Assembly: GCA_002393575.1 (NCBI GenBank)
Contig: DGSN01000018.1
Location: 12,467-76,466 of the forward strand
Direction: 5' to 3'
Length of the DNA stretch: 64,000 nucleotides
Source: Prevotellaceae bacterium UBA4361
GTDB lineage: Bacteria; Bacteroidota; Bacteroidia; Bacteroidales; Bacteroidaceae
Shown one piece after another: positions 1 through 8,954 of the stretch. The translations under genes were made by a program, and so were the position numbers. Positions within the stretch are counted from its first letter, which is position 1, and each line of letters begins with the position of its first letter. Below the pieces are notes generated by a model. It was given only the letters and a program-made list of their open reading frames with translations, was not told the DNA's origin and ran no database searches.

Positions 1-187
1 GGCAGTCGTGGTCGAAGACGAAAGGCTCCTTGCCTTCTTCAACGAGCTCCTCGTTGAGGATGTCGAGCATTTCGAGGAAGGAAGTGTCGCCTGGGATGTC
101 CTTCATCTCGCGGCTTTCGAAGTGGCCCTTGTCCTTAGGACCATTCTGCTTCCAATATTTAATGGTGAATGATATATTCTTGTCCAT
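1..187 (-). CDS. frdB: Fumarate reductase/succinate dehydrogenase iron-sulfur subunit (partial, N-terminus only)
   Basis: The first 62 codons read on the minus strand from an ATG at 185-187; the gene runs off the left edge. The visible part contains KYWKQNGPKDKGHFES and a stretch ending in VFDHDC, which matches the N-terminal 2Fe-2S (plant ferredoxin-like) region of the Bacteroidetes FrdB/SdhB subunit; the last visible Cys is probably the first cluster ligand. The subunit passes electrons between the flavoprotein and the membrane cytochrome b. It lies 123 nt downstream of the flavoprotein gene on the same strand, giving the usual order C-A-B. The gap holds a heptamer array rather than a clear terminator, so co-transcription is likely. 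Confidence 0.85.
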   Translation of the reverse strand, partial: MDKNISFTIKYWKQNGPKDKGHFESREMKDIPGDTSFLEMLDILNEELVEEGKEPFVFDHDC

Positions 188-189
188 GT

Positions 190-292
190 TGTTTGAGTTT
201 TTAAGTTTTTGAGTTTTGAAGTCTAAGGTCTAAGGACTAAGGTCTGAGGTCGTTTTGACTTTTGGCCTTTGACCTTTGACTTTCGACTTATA
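190..292. repeat. Intergenic heptamer array (TCTAAGG/GACCTTT family)
   Basis: Between frdA and frdB the sequence runs in 7-nt steps: several TCTAAGG-type units, then a switch to GACTTTT/GACCTTT units. The two halves are roughly complementary, so the array can fold into a long imperfect hairpin. The same array type recurs near 28570-28640 and 31765-31858. Confidence 0.7.
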
Positions 293-310
293 AACTAAAA
301 AACTTATTTA

Positions 311-2290
311 TTAATTCTTGTAATTACGTGTCTGAACCTTGATAGCTTCGTATTCGAGTGGTTCCTTGATAAGCTCTGGAGCCACATCGTCGGAGCCTTG
401 ATACTTCCAGCAACCTACATAGAAATAGTTCTCGTCGTCGCGCTTTGCTTCGCCTTCCTCTGTCTGGTATTCCTCGCGGAAGTGACCACCGCACGATTCG
501 TTGCGGCTCAGGGCGTCGTAAGCAATGAGCTTGCCCATCGTGATGAAGTCGTCGAGGTGGATAGCCTTGTCGAGTTCCACGTTGAGACCTTCGCGAGAGC
601 CAGGGATGAAGAGGTTGGTGTCGAATTCCTTGCGGAGCGCATCAATCTTCTTGATACCCGTTTCGAGACCTTCCTTAGTGCGACCCATGCCGATGTATTC
701 CCAGCAGATGAGACCGAGTTCCTTGTGGATGGAGTCAACAGAACGCTTGCCCTTGATGTTCATGAGCTTCTGGATGCGCTTTTCTGTAGCTGCCTCCACT
801 TCTGCGAACTCTGGAGCATCGGTCGAGATGCGAGGCCAGATTGCTTGGTCGGCAAGGTAGTTCTGAATAGTGTAAGGAAGAACAAAATATCCGTCGGCAA
901 GACCCTGCATGAGTGCGCTGGCACCGAGACGGTTGGCACCGTGGTCGGAGAAGTTGCACTCGCCGATTGCGAAGAGTCCTGGAATAGAAGTCTGGAGTTC
1001 GTAGTCAACCCAAATACCGCCCATCGTGTAGTGGATGGCAGGGAAAATCATCATTGGGTTGTAGTATTTCACACCATTGATTTCGCGAGCCACCTCGCCT
1101 GGGTTCACGTCGGTGATTTCCTCATACATGTCGAAGAGGTTGCCATAGCGCTGAAGCACTACGTCGAGGCCCAAACGCTCGATGGATTCGGAGAAATCGA
1201 GGAATACGGCAAGACCCGTGTTGTTCACACCATAGCCCTTGTCGCAACGCTCCTTGGCTGCACGGCTGGCAACGTCGCGAGGCACGAGGTTACCGAAAGC
1301 AGGATAGCGGCGCTCCAAGTAGTAGTCGCGGTCCTCTTCAGGAATATCGCTACCCTTGATTTCGCCCTTCTGCAACTTCTTAGCGTCTTCCAACTTCTTT
1401 GGTACCCAGATGCGACCATCGTTACGCAGCGATTCCGACATCAGTGTGAGCTTCGACTGCTTGTCGCCATGAACAGGAATACAAGTAGGGTGAATCTGCA
1501 CGTAGCAAGGATTTGCAAAGTAAGCACCCTTGCGGTAGCACGACATGGCAGCAGTGACGTTGCAACCCATTGCGTTGGTCGAGAGGAAGTAAGTGTTTCC
1601 ATAACCACCCGTTGCAATCACAACGGCATTGGCAGAGAAACGCTCCAGCTTACCAGTGACGAGGTTCTTGGCTATGATACCACGAGCACGACCGTCGATA
1701 ATCACCACGTCGAGCATCTCATAGCGAGTGTAGAGCTTCACCTTCTTGGCATTCACCTGAGCAGAAAGAGCCGAGTAAGCACCGAGGAGGAGCTGCTGAC
1801 CAGTCTGACCCTTCGCATAGAAAGTACGGCTCACCTGAGCACCACCGAACGAACGGTTAGCGAGTGTGCCACCATATTCACGAGCGAAAGGAACGCCCTG
1901 TGCCACGCACTGGTCGATGATATTGTTCGACACCTCAGCCAGACGATATACGTTGGCTTCGCGAGCACGGTAGTCACCACCCTTCACGGTGTCGTAGAAA
2001 AGACGATAGACAGAGTCACCATCGTTCTGATAGTTCTTGGCAGCATTGATACCACCCTGAGCAGCGATGGAGTGAGCACGGCGAGGAGAGTCCTGGATGC
2101 AGAAGTTGAGCACGTTGAAGCCCATTTCGCCGAGAGAAGCTGCAGCAGAAGCACCAGCCAAACCAGTACCCACGACAATCACGTCGAGCTTCAGCTTGTT
2201 CTTTGGGTTAACCAAGCGCTGGTGAGCCTTATAGTTGGTCCATTTCTCAGCAACTGGTCCCTCAGGTATTTTTGAATCTATTTTTACCAT
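311..2290 (-). CDS. frdA: Fumarate reductase/succinate dehydrogenase flavoprotein subunit
   Basis: A 659-residue flavoprotein, the usual Bacteroidetes length. An N-terminal dinucleotide-binding motif [11 protein letters not shown] lies near residue 40. [12 protein letters not shown] near residue 72 carries the His expected to hold covalent FAD. HPTCIP and the catalytic-region [21 protein letters not shown] segment (here [17 protein letters not shown]) are present. It reduces fumarate (or oxidises succinate) at the cytoplasmic face of the membrane complex, central to anaerobic succinate production. The start was set at ATG 2288-2290 ([11 protein letters not shown]). An upstream in-frame ATG at 2371 would add 27 residues encoded entirely by the intergenic repeat, which is unlikely. 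It lies between frdC and frdB. Confidence 0.95.
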   Translation of the reverse strand: MVKIDSKIPEGPVAEKWTNYKAHQRLVNPKNKLKLDVIVVGTGLAGASAAASLGEMGFNVLNFCIQDSPRRAHSIAAQGGINAAKNYQNDGDSVYRLFYDTVKGGDYRAREANVYRLAEVSNNIIDQCVAQGVPFAREYGGTLANRSFGGAQVSRTFYAKGQTGQQLLLGAYSALSAQVNAKKVKLYTRYEMLDVVIIDGRARGIIAKNLVTGKLERFSANAVVIATGGYGNTYFLSTNAMGCNVTAAMSCYRKGAYFANPCYVQIHPTCIPVHGDKQSKLTLMSESLRNDGRIWVPKKLEDAKKLQKGEIKGSDIPEEDRDYYLERRYPAFGNLVPRDVASRAAKERCDKGYGVNNTGLAVFLDFSESIERLGLDVVLQRYGNLFDMYEEITDVNPGEVAREINGVKYYNPMMIFPAIHYTMGGIWVDYELQTSIPGLFAIGECNFSDHGANRLGASALMQGLADGYFVLPYTIQNYLADQAIWPRISTDAPEFAEVEAATEKRIQKLMNIKGKRSVDSIHKELGLICWEYIGMGRTKEGLETGIKKIDALRKEFDTNLFIPGSREGLNVELDKAIHLDDFITMGKLIAYDALSRNESCGGHFREEYQTEEGEAKRDDENYFYVGCWKYQGSDDVAPELIKEPLEYEAIKVQTRNYKN

Positions 2291-2294
2291 AATT

Positions 2295-2459
2295 GAGTTT
2301 TTAAGTTTTGAGTTTTTAAGTTTTGGGTTTCTAAGTTTTTGAGTTTTAGCTGAGAAGTGTAACTTCGTCAAACGTTAAACTTCGTACTTGAAGAAGTCTT
2401 TGAGTTTAACTGAGAAGTGCGACTTCGTTAAACTTTAAACGATAAACTTTAAACTTTTT
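2295..2459. repeat. Octamer/heptamer array between frdC and frdA
   Basis: The gap holds AAGTTTTT/GAGTTTTT octamers and TAAACTT heptamers. It also has a near-duplicate segment (around 2340-2380 and 2400-2445, sharing GAGAAGTG and ACTTCGT). A related copy lies near 30195-30250. Confidence 0.6.
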
Positions 2460-3224
2460 TTAATGTCCGCAGCAACCAGCAGCACATCCCTTGGCACATT
2501 CGCACAAGTCGCCTAAGTTGCAGCCGCATTCACTACCGCAAGGGCAAGTGAGCGATGGAGCCAAACCTGTTGCAAAACCGATAATCACAGCCAGGAACAT
2601 GAGCATCAGCAGAGTCACGTAGATGATGCCGATGATGCGCCAGCGATTGAACCAGATGTGTCCGCTCCAGCCAATGGTCTGAATGGCAGACCAGAAACCA
2701 TGAACGAGATGGAACCAAAGTGCTATAATCCAAATGATGTAGAGCACCACATAGACAGGATTGCTGAATGTGTTGACAATCTTGCCAAAACCGTCAGCAG
2801 GAGCTGGGTCGTAATGAATGCTTGGGAAAAGCTCCGCAAACATCATGTTGTACCAGAAGTTGAACATGTGAAGCAGAAGACCCAGCAGAATGATGATACC
2901 CAGAACGAGCATGTTCTGAGAAGCCCATTCCACCTTGGCAGGCTTTTCTGTCACCTCGTAGCGGTTGTTGCCACGAGCCTTACGGTTTTGGAATGTCAGC
3001 CAGAAAGCAAACACGATGTGAATCAACGCCAAAGCAGCCAAACCGATAGTTGCTACAACAGCATACCAGTTGGCACCAAGGAATTCACAAATCATGTTGT
3101 AACCTTTGGCTGAAAAGAGAGCCACAACGTTCATGCATCCATGAAACGTCAGGAAGAGAATCAGAGCCATGCCTGTTACAGACATCACTACTTTTCTTCC
3201 GATTGAAGAGTTACATAACCACAT
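2460..3224 (-). CDS. frdC: Fumarate reductase/succinate dehydrogenase cytochrome b subunit with Cys-rich tail
   Basis: A 254-residue membrane subunit with about five hydrophobic segments, starting MWLCNSSIGRKVVMSVTG. Conserved His residues, for example in FLTFHGCMN and in LWFHLVHGFWSA, are candidates for haem b ligands. It anchors the flavoprotein and iron-sulfur subunits and exchanges electrons with menaquinone. The odd feature is the C-terminus: after the last membrane segment (FATGLAPSLT) come about 27 residues containing nine Cys and a final His, pattern CPC-x3-CGC-x5-CEC-x3-C-x3-CCGH. This looks like a metal-binding tail and is not part of the haem core. First gene of the operon. Confidence 0.9.
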   Translation of the reverse strand: MWLCNSSIGRKVVMSVTGMALILFLTFHGCMNVVALFSAKGYNMICEFLGANWYAVVATIGLAALALIHIVFAFWLTFQNRKARGNNRYEVTEKPAKVEWASQNMLVLGIIILLGLLLHMFNFWYNMMFAELFPSIHYDPAPADGFGKIVNTFSNPVYVVLYIIWIIALWFHLVHGFWSAIQTIGWSGHIWFNRWRIIGIIYVTLLMLMFLAVIIGFATGLAPSLTCPCGSECGCNLGDLCECAKGCAAGCCGH

Positions 3225-3370
3225 AAAATTGATTTGTTTAATAAATTAATATAAGATTTATTTTAGTTCATGAGTCCTCACGGAATGAATCCCTCAAAAC
3301 ATTAGGACTTGTCGATAGCCCAGCCTCGTCTTCACGCATGAAAACAAGGGTATGCACGACTATAACTTTG

Positions 3371-3401
3371 CAAAAATAATTTTTTTTAACCAAACCGACA
3401 A
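3371..3401 (-). promoter_or_regulatory. Putative promoter of the frd operon
   Basis: On the minus strand, TTG (3401-3399), a 20-nt spacer and TATTTTTG (3378-3371) match the Bacteroidetes -33/-7 consensus. It would give a 5' leader of about 140 nt before frdC. A plus-strand TAACTTTG (3363-3370) abuts it back to back but has no -33 match. Confidence 0.5.
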
Positions 3402-3452
3402 GAAAAAGCGTTGAAAAATGTATTCATAATTTCGTCAGAGGGAAAAAATGCG

Positions 3453-3460
3453 TAACTTTG
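3453..3460 (+). promoter_or_regulatory. Putative -7 box of the ompH-like gene
   Basis: TAACTTTG fits the TAnnTTTG consensus and lies 34 nt before the start codon. The -33 region (TTTCG near 3430) is weak. Confidence 0.45.
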
Positions 3461-3494
3461 CAAGCAAATAATCAACTCAACAAAGCAAACACTT

Positions 3495-4043
3495 ATGAAA
3501 AAGTTACTTTTTGTCACATTGTTCACCCTTTGTGCATCGTTGAGTGCTTTCGCACAAAATCCGAACACCGATTCCCCTGCTACACACGTAGTGCGTGAAT
3601 ACATACGCTTCGGCTATTTCAGCTACACCGACCTACTCCGAAACAGCCCAGGCTACGACATCGCACAGAAGAAAATAGCCGACCTGCGCAAAGTGTATGA
3701 AAAAGAACTGAAGCGCAACGAAGAGCAATTCTCCAAGCAGTTTGCAGAGTACGTGGAAGGGCAGCAGACCTTTCCCGAGAACATCCTGCTCAAGCGACAA
3801 AAAGAACTCCAGCAACTCATGGAGCAAAGCATGCACTTCAAGCAAGAAGCCAAGCAACTGCTTCAAGCATCAGAAGAAGAAGTCATGGCTCCCCTCTACA
3901 AGAAACTCGACGATGCCATCTACAAAGTGGGCATGGAGCGCGGCTATGCCTACATCCTCAACACCGACAACAAGGCTTACCCCTTCATCAATGGCGACCA
4001 AGGCGAAGACGTGTCGGCTTACATTATCGATGCATTGAAGTAA
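3495..4043 (+). CDS. OmpH/Skp-family periplasmic chaperone-like protein
   Basis: A 182-residue protein with a signal peptide (MKKLLFVTLFTLCASLSAFAQ). It then has a short beta part containing FGYFSYTDLLRNSPGY, and a charged alpha-helical hairpin (about residues 55-135) rich in K/E/Q. The end (ILNTDNKAYPF, then YIIDALK) is typical of the OmpH family, Skp homologues that hold outer-membrane proteins in the periplasm. Bacteroidetes often carry several such genes in tandem; here there is one, next to murI. It is slightly longer than E. coli Skp (about 160 residues). Confidence 0.85.
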   Translation: MKKLLFVTLFTLCASLSAFAQNPNTDSPATHVVREYIRFGYFSYTDLLRNSPGYDIAQKKIADLRKVYEKELKRNEEQFSKQFAEYVEGQQTFPENILLKRQKELQQLMEQSMHFKQEAKQLLQASEEEVMAPLYKKLDDAIYKVGMERGYAYILNTDNKAYPFINGDQGEDVSAYIIDALK

Positions 4044-4058
4044 GTTTTTGAGTTTATG

Positions 4059-4128
4059 TCTCCTAAAGAAATAGACTAAATGTACTAAATTTTAAAATTT
4101 TGCTGATTTTGCCGATTTCTTTAGGAGA
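4059..4128. repeat. Dispersed hairpin repeat, copy 1 (TCTCCTAAAGAAAT arms)
   Basis: Perfect 14-bp arms (4059-4072 and 4115-4128) enclose an AT-rich core with GACTAAATGTACTAAA and GCTGATTTTGCCGAT. A run of T follows, so it may also act as a terminator for the upstream gene. Copies 2 and 3 are at 60861-60931 and 61410-61499. Confidence 0.75.
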
Positions 4129-4134
4129 TTTTTA

Positions 4135-4172
4135 ATTTTTCACTTTTCACTTTTCACTTTTCACTTTTCACC
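4135..4172. repeat. CACTTTT heptamer array
   Basis: Four to five CACTTTT units lie immediately upstream of murI. Related units (AAAAGTG) occur near 43555. Confidence 0.6.
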
Positions 4173-4177
4173 CCCTA

Positions 4178-4996
4178 ATGTTTTCTCCCATCGGCATATT
4201 CGATTCAGGTTACGGCGGACTGACCATCCTCGACGCCATCCGCAAACAACTTCCCCAATACGACTACATCTATCTGGGCGACAATGCCCGTGCCCCCTAC
4301 GGCACACGTTCTTTCGACGTAGTCTATGAATTCACGCTCCAAGCCGTGAAAAAACTCTTCGAGATGGGTTGTCCCCTCATCATCCTCGGATGCAACACAG
4401 CCTCCGCCAAGGCACTGCGCTCCATCCAGCAAAACTATCTTCCGCAGAACGCCCCCGACCGTCGAGTCCTCGGAGTCATCATCCCAACCGCAGAAATCGT
4501 CGGCGACATTTCGCGCAATCACCACATCGGCGTTCTCGCCACCGAAGGCACCATCAAGAGCGAAAGTTACAAGCTCGAAATCGAAAAACTTCACCCCGGT
4601 TTCAGCGTCACAGGACTGGCTTGTCCGATGTGGGTTTCTCTCGTTGAAAACGGCGAATTTGACAAACCAGGTGCCGATTATTTCGTGAAAGACAGCATCA
4701 ACAAACTCATGGCGAAAGACCCACTCATCGACACCGTCATCCTCGGCTGCACACACTACCCCCTGTTGCTCGACAAAATCATGCTCTACATCCCCGCAGG
4801 AGTCACCGTCATCCCTCAAGGCAAGTACATAGCAGCCAGCCTTGAGAACTACCTTTTCCGCCATCACGAAATGCAGCAACGTCTCTCCCAAGGTGGCACA
4901 TGCCATTATTACACCACCGAGTCCCCAACCAAATTCAGCGAGTCAGCCAGCATCTTCCTCAGCGAAAAAATCGACGTGGAGCGCGTCACACTCTGA
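4178..4996 (+). CDS. murI: Glutamate racemase
   Basis: A 272-residue cytoplasmic enzyme converting L-glutamate to D-glutamate for peptidoglycan. Diagnostic motifs: GIFDSGYGGLTI at residues 6-17 with the catalytic-region Asp and Ser, IILGCNTASA with the first catalytic Cys, and ILGCTHYPLL with the second catalytic Cys. Length is normal for the family. Start ATG 4178 directly follows a heptamer array. The neighbouring ompH-like gene is on the same strand and is a common murI neighbour in Bacteroidetes. Confidence 0.95.
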   Translation: MFSPIGIFDSGYGGLTILDAIRKQLPQYDYIYLGDNARAPYGTRSFDVVYEFTLQAVKKLFEMGCPLIILGCNTASAKALRSIQQNYLPQNAPDRRVLGVIIPTAEIVGDISRNHHIGVLATEGTIKSESYKLEIEKLHPGFSVTGLACPMWVSLVENGEFDKPGADYFVKDSINKLMAKDPLIDTVILGCTHYPLLLDKIMLYIPAGVTVIPQGKYIAASLENYLFRHHEMQQRLSQGGTCHYYTTESPTKFSESASIFLSEKIDVERVTL

Positions 4997-5084
4997 GTAT
5001 TGTTACTCCATTATCAAGAGTAATATACTTCCCACCTTATTTCTTTTTCTAAGGATTCTTTTCCAATCAATAGATTCTTAATGT

Positions 5085-5165
5085 AATTCTACGGATTTAA
5101 AGGAGAAAAAGGATAAATAGTCGTGTTAAAAAACTCCTTTTCTCCGATACTCCGTAGAGTCATTA
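5085..5165. repeat. Imperfect inverted repeat downstream of murI
   Basis: CTACGGA..GGAGAAAA pairs with TTTTCTCC..TCCGTAG around a 20-30 nt loop. It resembles the repeats near 53355-53505. The rest of the 4997-5440 gap is AT-rich with no gene seen. Confidence 0.5.
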
Positions 5166-5439
5166 AATGTCAAAAATCTTAGTGCAAACAGTGATTCCAT
5201 AGCATTAGAATACTCCCATCAAATGAAAATTTTGATAAACATTTTTTGCCGTTTCTGAAAAATATCACCCTTTTTGCCGTACAAAATCAAAATATTGTCT
5301 AACCCTCTAAAACATTTAATAAGACGCAGACAGAAAACATTTAATTTCAGAAACGCAAAGTTGGGAACTTTTTCCCTTCTTATAGAGACTTATTATCATT
5401 TTTTTAACTCGGCGTTTCTGCTCAAAACATAATTTACTT

Positions 5440-5618
5440 GGACTTTAAGTCCTTGTTCTCACTTGTCGAAGCCGCCAATTTTCGTATCAGAGAACAAGCG
5501 ATGAAGGTTCACGTCCGTTGTGGCGTGAATTGTTCTTGCTTTTCTTGATACAGGGCTACTTGGCGGTGCCAGACAGGTGGAAAAGCGACAGAGCAGTTCC
5601 GCCTTTTTTATTTTTTAT
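5440..5618 (+). ncRNA. Structured leader RNA: 6S-like hairpin or transcription attenuator
   Basis: The region folds into one long imperfect hairpin. The pairs are ACTTGTC (5461-5467) with GACAGGT (5572-5578), CCGCCAA (5472-5478) with TTGGCGG (5560-5566), GTATCA with TGATAC (5484-5489 and 5546-5551), AAGC with GCTT, and TTCACG with CGTGAA (5508-5513 and 5524-5529). Internal bubbles separate these helices. GGCGG (5562-5566) can instead pair with CCGCC (5599-5603), which is followed directly by a T-rich tract, as in an intrinsic terminator. CTTGTTCTC (5452-5460) can also pair with GAGAACAAG (5490-5498). The terminator ends about 5-15 nt before the start of the BspA-like gene. The shape fits a 6S-type RNA; the two exclusive GGCGG helices fit an attenuator. 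I cannot decide between them. Confidence 0.55.
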
Positions 5619-5622
5619 CAAA

Positions 5623-8493
5623 ATGAAACATTTTTTTCTTAAAAGCCTTCTTTTCGGCATCTTTTCCCTTTGGAGTATAAAAGCAGCAGCATACGATTGC
5701 GTAGTGGATGGTATCTATTACAATCTGGACACAACAGCAAAGACTGCCAGTGTAACGTATCAAGACTATTTAGTTGAAGGAGATTTCTACTTCGACGGAT
5801 ACAGGTACTACTCTGTTTATAATGGTTCTGTAACGATTCCTTCTTCTATTTCTTATAATGGAACAACATACAGCGTGACCAGTATCGGAAATTATGCGTT
5901 TAGTAACTGTAGGCGCTTGACTTCTATCTCTATTCCGTATAGCGTGAATAGCATCGGAAAATATGCGTTCTTGGATTGTAGTGGTTTGCAAAAGGTAAAT
6001 ATAGATGATATTGCTGCTTGGTGTGGAATTGATTTTTTTATCACAGAAGATGAATATTGGGCGGAACACGCTTTTGAGGCAACTACCGTTATTTCTTCAA
6101 ATAATCCATTATACTATGCCAAGCATCTTTATCTCAACAATCAATTAGTAACCGATTTGGAAATACCTAATACAGTTACAAGTATTAAGTCGTATGCGTT
6201 CTACAATGCTACTGACATCAGTAGTGTAACCATACATAATTCTGTTACCAACATTAGTGGTTCTGCATTTAAGAATTGCAGAAGTTTACAAAAGGTAAAT
6301 ATTGATGATATTGCCGCATGGTGTAGAATTGATTTTTATGTCACGACAGATGAGTATTACAATTCTGATTTAGAAGATTATTATACTGTTGTTTCTACGA
6401 ATAATCCATTATACTATGCCAAGCATCTTTATCTCAACAATCAATTAGTAACCAATCTGGAAATACCTAATTCAGTTACAAATATACCGAGTGCATTCTG
6501 CAATGCTGTAGACATCAGTAGCGTGACAATATCTAATTCAGTTACTAATATTGATAATTCTGCATTTACAGGTTGTAGTGGCTTGAAAAATGTAGAAATA
6601 TATTCAAATGCATTTGGAACCTGCTTTAGTAACAACAATTCCATTCAAAAGATTGCTTTAGGTGAACAAGTAACCAGCATAGCAAGCAATGCCTTTAAAG
6701 ATTGCTCAGGATTGGAAGAAATCAGCATTTCAGCCAACTTAACAAGCATTGGAAGTTCCGCATTTACAAATTGCAATAGCTTGCAAAAAGTTAACATAAA
6801 CGATATAGGCACTTGGTGTAAAATTGATTTTAGTAATAACACAGACAACCCTTTGTATTATGCCAAGCATCTTTATCTCAACAATCAAATTGTAACCAAT
6901 TTGGAAATACCTAATACAGTTACAAGTATAAAACCGAATGCATTCTACAATGCTTCTGACATCAGTAGTGTGGCAATACCTAATTCAGTTACAAGTATTG
7001 ATAATTCTGCATTTGCAGGCTGTAGTGGCTTAAAGAGTGTAGAAATAAATACAAATACCATTGGAACATGGTTTAGTAGCAATTTCCAATCTGTTCAAAA
7101 AATATCTTTAGGTGAACAAGTAAGTAGCATAGCAAGTAATGCCTTTAATGGATGTTCGGGTTTGACTGAAATTACAATTCCTTCCAGCGTGACCAGCATT
7201 GGCAGTTCTGCTTTTGAGAACTGTAGTAGTTTACAAAAGGTAAATATAGACGATATTGCAGCTTGGTGTAGAATTGATTTTGGAAATAACACAGCTAATC
7301 CTTTATACTATGCCAAGCATCTTTATCTCAACAATCAACTTATAACCAATTTGGAAATACCTAATTCCATCACAAGCATTAAGCCGTATGCGTTCTACAA
7401 TGCTATTGACATCAGTAATGTATCATTACCCAATTTCGTTACCAGTATTAACAAGTATGCATTTTCTGGCTGTTCGGGATTAAACTCAATCAACATTCCT
7501 GCCAATGTCACAAGCATGGGCAGTTCCGCATTTCAGAATTGTAGTAGTTTGCAAAAGGTAAGCATTGATGATATTGCTGCTTGGTGTAGAATTGATTTTG
7601 CTAATAACACAGCCAGCCCTTTGTATTACGCCAAACATCTTTATCTCAACAATCAGTTGGTGACAAACTTGGAAATACCGAACACCGTCAACAAAATAAA
7701 ACCGTATGCTTTTTATAATGCTTCAGACATCAGTAGTGTGACAATACCTAACTCTGTTACCAGCATTGATAATTCTGTATTTACAGGCTGTATTGGTTTG
7801 AAGAATGTGGAAATAAACATGAATACCATTGGTGCTTGCTTTAGCAACAACAGTTCCATTCAAAAGATAACATTCGGTGAACAAGTGACCAGTATCGGTA
7901 GCAATGCCTTTAAAGGATGTACTGGGTTGACTGAAATAACAATTCCTGCAAGCGTATCAAGTATAGGCAGTGCAGCATTCAGTGGTTGCACGAATCTAAG
8001 TGATATCACTTCTGAGATTACTGATGTGTTTGTTACAGGAACCAATGCATTTGAGGGATGTGAAAATGCAACACTTCATGTACCAGCAGGAACATTCGTT
8101 GCTTACTCAGGTAGGGCAGATTGGAACAGGATTGTTCATATAGAGGAGTCGGCATCATCGACTGCATTACAGATGATTTTGGCTTGCAACACTAAAGGAA
8201 GTGTACTAATCAATGATGAGACAAGGTTTACAAATAAGATTGGTGATGTGGAAGTGAAGGAAGATGTTGAAAACACCTTTATCTTTATTCCGAATGATGG
8301 TTGCAAGTTGGAGCAAGTAACATTGAATGGATTGGATGTCATTTCCTCTGTGAATAACAACAGATTGGTTGCAAGGATTCCGGCTGATTCCCAAATGAAC
8401 GTGGTATTCAGCAAGCAGGGAGATATGAACAGCGATGGAAGGATTGACATCTCTGATGTGGTTTCTCTTGTCAACCTTATCTTGGGACAATAA
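5623..8493 (+). CDS. BspA-like leucine-rich-repeat surface protein with dockerin-like C-terminus
   Basis: A 956-residue secreted protein. The signal peptide is MKHFFLKSLLFGIFSLWSIKAAA. Most of the body is Treponema-type leucine-rich repeats (SVTSIGSSAFxNCSxL...), the BspA family that binds host matrix proteins or other bacteria. A larger module of roughly 150 residues, containing a DDIAAWC-like segment, NPLYYAKHLYLNNQ and LEIPN, is repeated about five to six times with very similar DNA. The last 24 residues (GDMNSDGRIDISDVVSLV...) form a dockerin-like Ca-binding repeat. Start ATG 5623 was chosen because the signal peptide begins there; the longer reading frame from 5518 would translate the folded leader RNA. 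Regulation by that leader is possible. Confidence 0.85.
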   Translation: MKHFFLKSLLFGIFSLWSIKAAAYDCVVDGIYYNLDTTAKTASVTYQDYLVEGDFYFDGYRYYSVYNGSVTIPSSISYNGTTYSVTSIGNYAFSNCRRLTSISIPYSVNSIGKYAFLDCSGLQKVNIDDIAAWCGIDFFITEDEYWAEHAFEATTVISSNNPLYYAKHLYLNNQLVTDLEIPNTVTSIKSYAFYNATDISSVTIHNSVTNISGSAFKNCRSLQKVNIDDIAAWCRIDFYVTTDEYYNSDLEDYYTVVSTNNPLYYAKHLYLNNQLVTNLEIPNSVTNIPSAFCNAVDISSVTISNSVTNIDNSAFTGCSGLKNVEIYSNAFGTCFSNNNSIQKIALGEQVTSIASNAFKDCSGLEEISISANLTSIGSSAFTNCNSLQKVNINDIGTWCKIDFSNNTDNPLYYAKHLYLNNQIVTNLEIPNTVTSIKPNAFYNASDISSVAIPNSVTSIDNSAFAGCSGLKSVEINTNTIGTWFSSNFQSVQKISLGEQVSSIASNAFNGCSGLTEITIPSSVTSIGSSAFENCSSLQKVNIDDIAAWCRIDFGNNTANPLYYAKHLYLNNQLITNLEIPNSITSIKPYAFYNAIDISNVSLPNFVTSINKYAFSGCSGLNSINIPANVTSMGSSAFQNCSSLQKVSIDDIAAWCRIDFANNTASPLYYAKHLYLNNQLVTNLEIPNTVNKIKPYAFYNASDISSVTIPNSVTSIDNSVFTGCIGLKNVEINMNTIGACFSNNSSIQKITFGEQVTSIGSNAFKGCTGLTEITIPASVSSIGSAAFSGCTNLSDITSEITDVFVTGTNAFEGCENATLHVPAGTFVAYSGRADWNRIVHIEESASSTALQMILACNTKGSVLINDETRFTNKIGDVEVKEDVENTFIFIPNDGCKLEQVTLNGLDVISSVNNNRLVARIPADSQMNVVFSKQGDMNSDGRIDISDVVSLVNLILGQ

Positions 8494-8534
8494 ACCAAGA
8501 AATGCTCTCAGAAAGGTGATAGATTGAAAAAGTG

Positions 8535-8582
8535 AAAGAATCCCTGAAAGATATTAGAATTTTTCAGGGATTCTTTATTTTT
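8535..8582 (+). terminator. Intrinsic terminator after the BspA-like gene
   Basis: Perfect 15-bp arms (8535-8549 and 8562-8576) around a 12-nt loop, followed by ATTTTTTT. Confidence 0.9.
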
Positions 8583-8640
8583 TGTCGTTGAATAGATCAT
8601 TCTTTTGCATTAACCTAACCCCTCTTTCGCCTTGTCTAAA

Positions 8641-8775
8641 CCCTTCTTTTGTTTCAACTATACGTCCGAGCCCTCGCTTGCGTTTCAGCGAGCCCTCGCT
8701 TGCGCATCAACGAGCCCTCGCTTGATTTACAACGAGCCTTCGCTGTTTCAGTAAAATCGAAAGCAAAATTCAGTT
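8641..8775. repeat. Four-core 22-nt-pitch element, copy 1
   Basis: Four cores CGAGCCCTCG, CGAGCCCTCG, CGAGCCCTCG, CGAGCCTTCG start at 8667, 8689, 8711 and 8733, exactly 22 nt apart. The right flank (TTTCAGTAAAATCGAAAGC then TTCAGT) matches the right flanks of copies 2, 3 and 5. The left flank is a degenerate inverted copy. Confidence 0.85.
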
Positions 8776-8882
8776 GAATCAAAGGGAAGGTTCTTGAATT
8801 TTGAAGTAGCGTTTTGATATTGATGATAAAGCATTAATCAACAGAGTATCATGTGACTCTATAAAAAAACAGGCTGAAATCC

Positions 8883-8913
8883 TTGTTTTATTAAATCGGA
8901 TTTTATAAATTTG
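8883..8913 (+). promoter_or_regulatory. Promoter of the DUF4143 ATPase gene
   Basis: TTG (8883-8885), 20-nt spacer, TAAATTTG (8906-8913). Transcription would begin near 8920, which rules out the upstream start at 8916 and supports ATG 8955. Confidence 0.6.
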
Positions 8914-8954
8914 CGGTGTTTTATAAGATTCTGTTTAATAAAACCTTCTTTTCT

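Noticed and set aside
398..2275. Long open frame of 625 codons opposite frdA
   Set aside because: It is the antisense shadow of the well-supported flavoprotein gene; no family motif and no start signal.
5518..5622. Longer start for the BspA-like protein
   Set aside because: Would translate through the folded leader and its terminator; the signal peptide begins at 5623.
8667..8742. CRISPR array
   Set aside because: The cores are only 10 nt with 12-nt spacers, four per site, without cas genes; this does not fit any CRISPR type.
8641..8775. Integron attC site
   Set aside because: No integrase and no attC core sites; the four equally spaced cores do not match attC structure.
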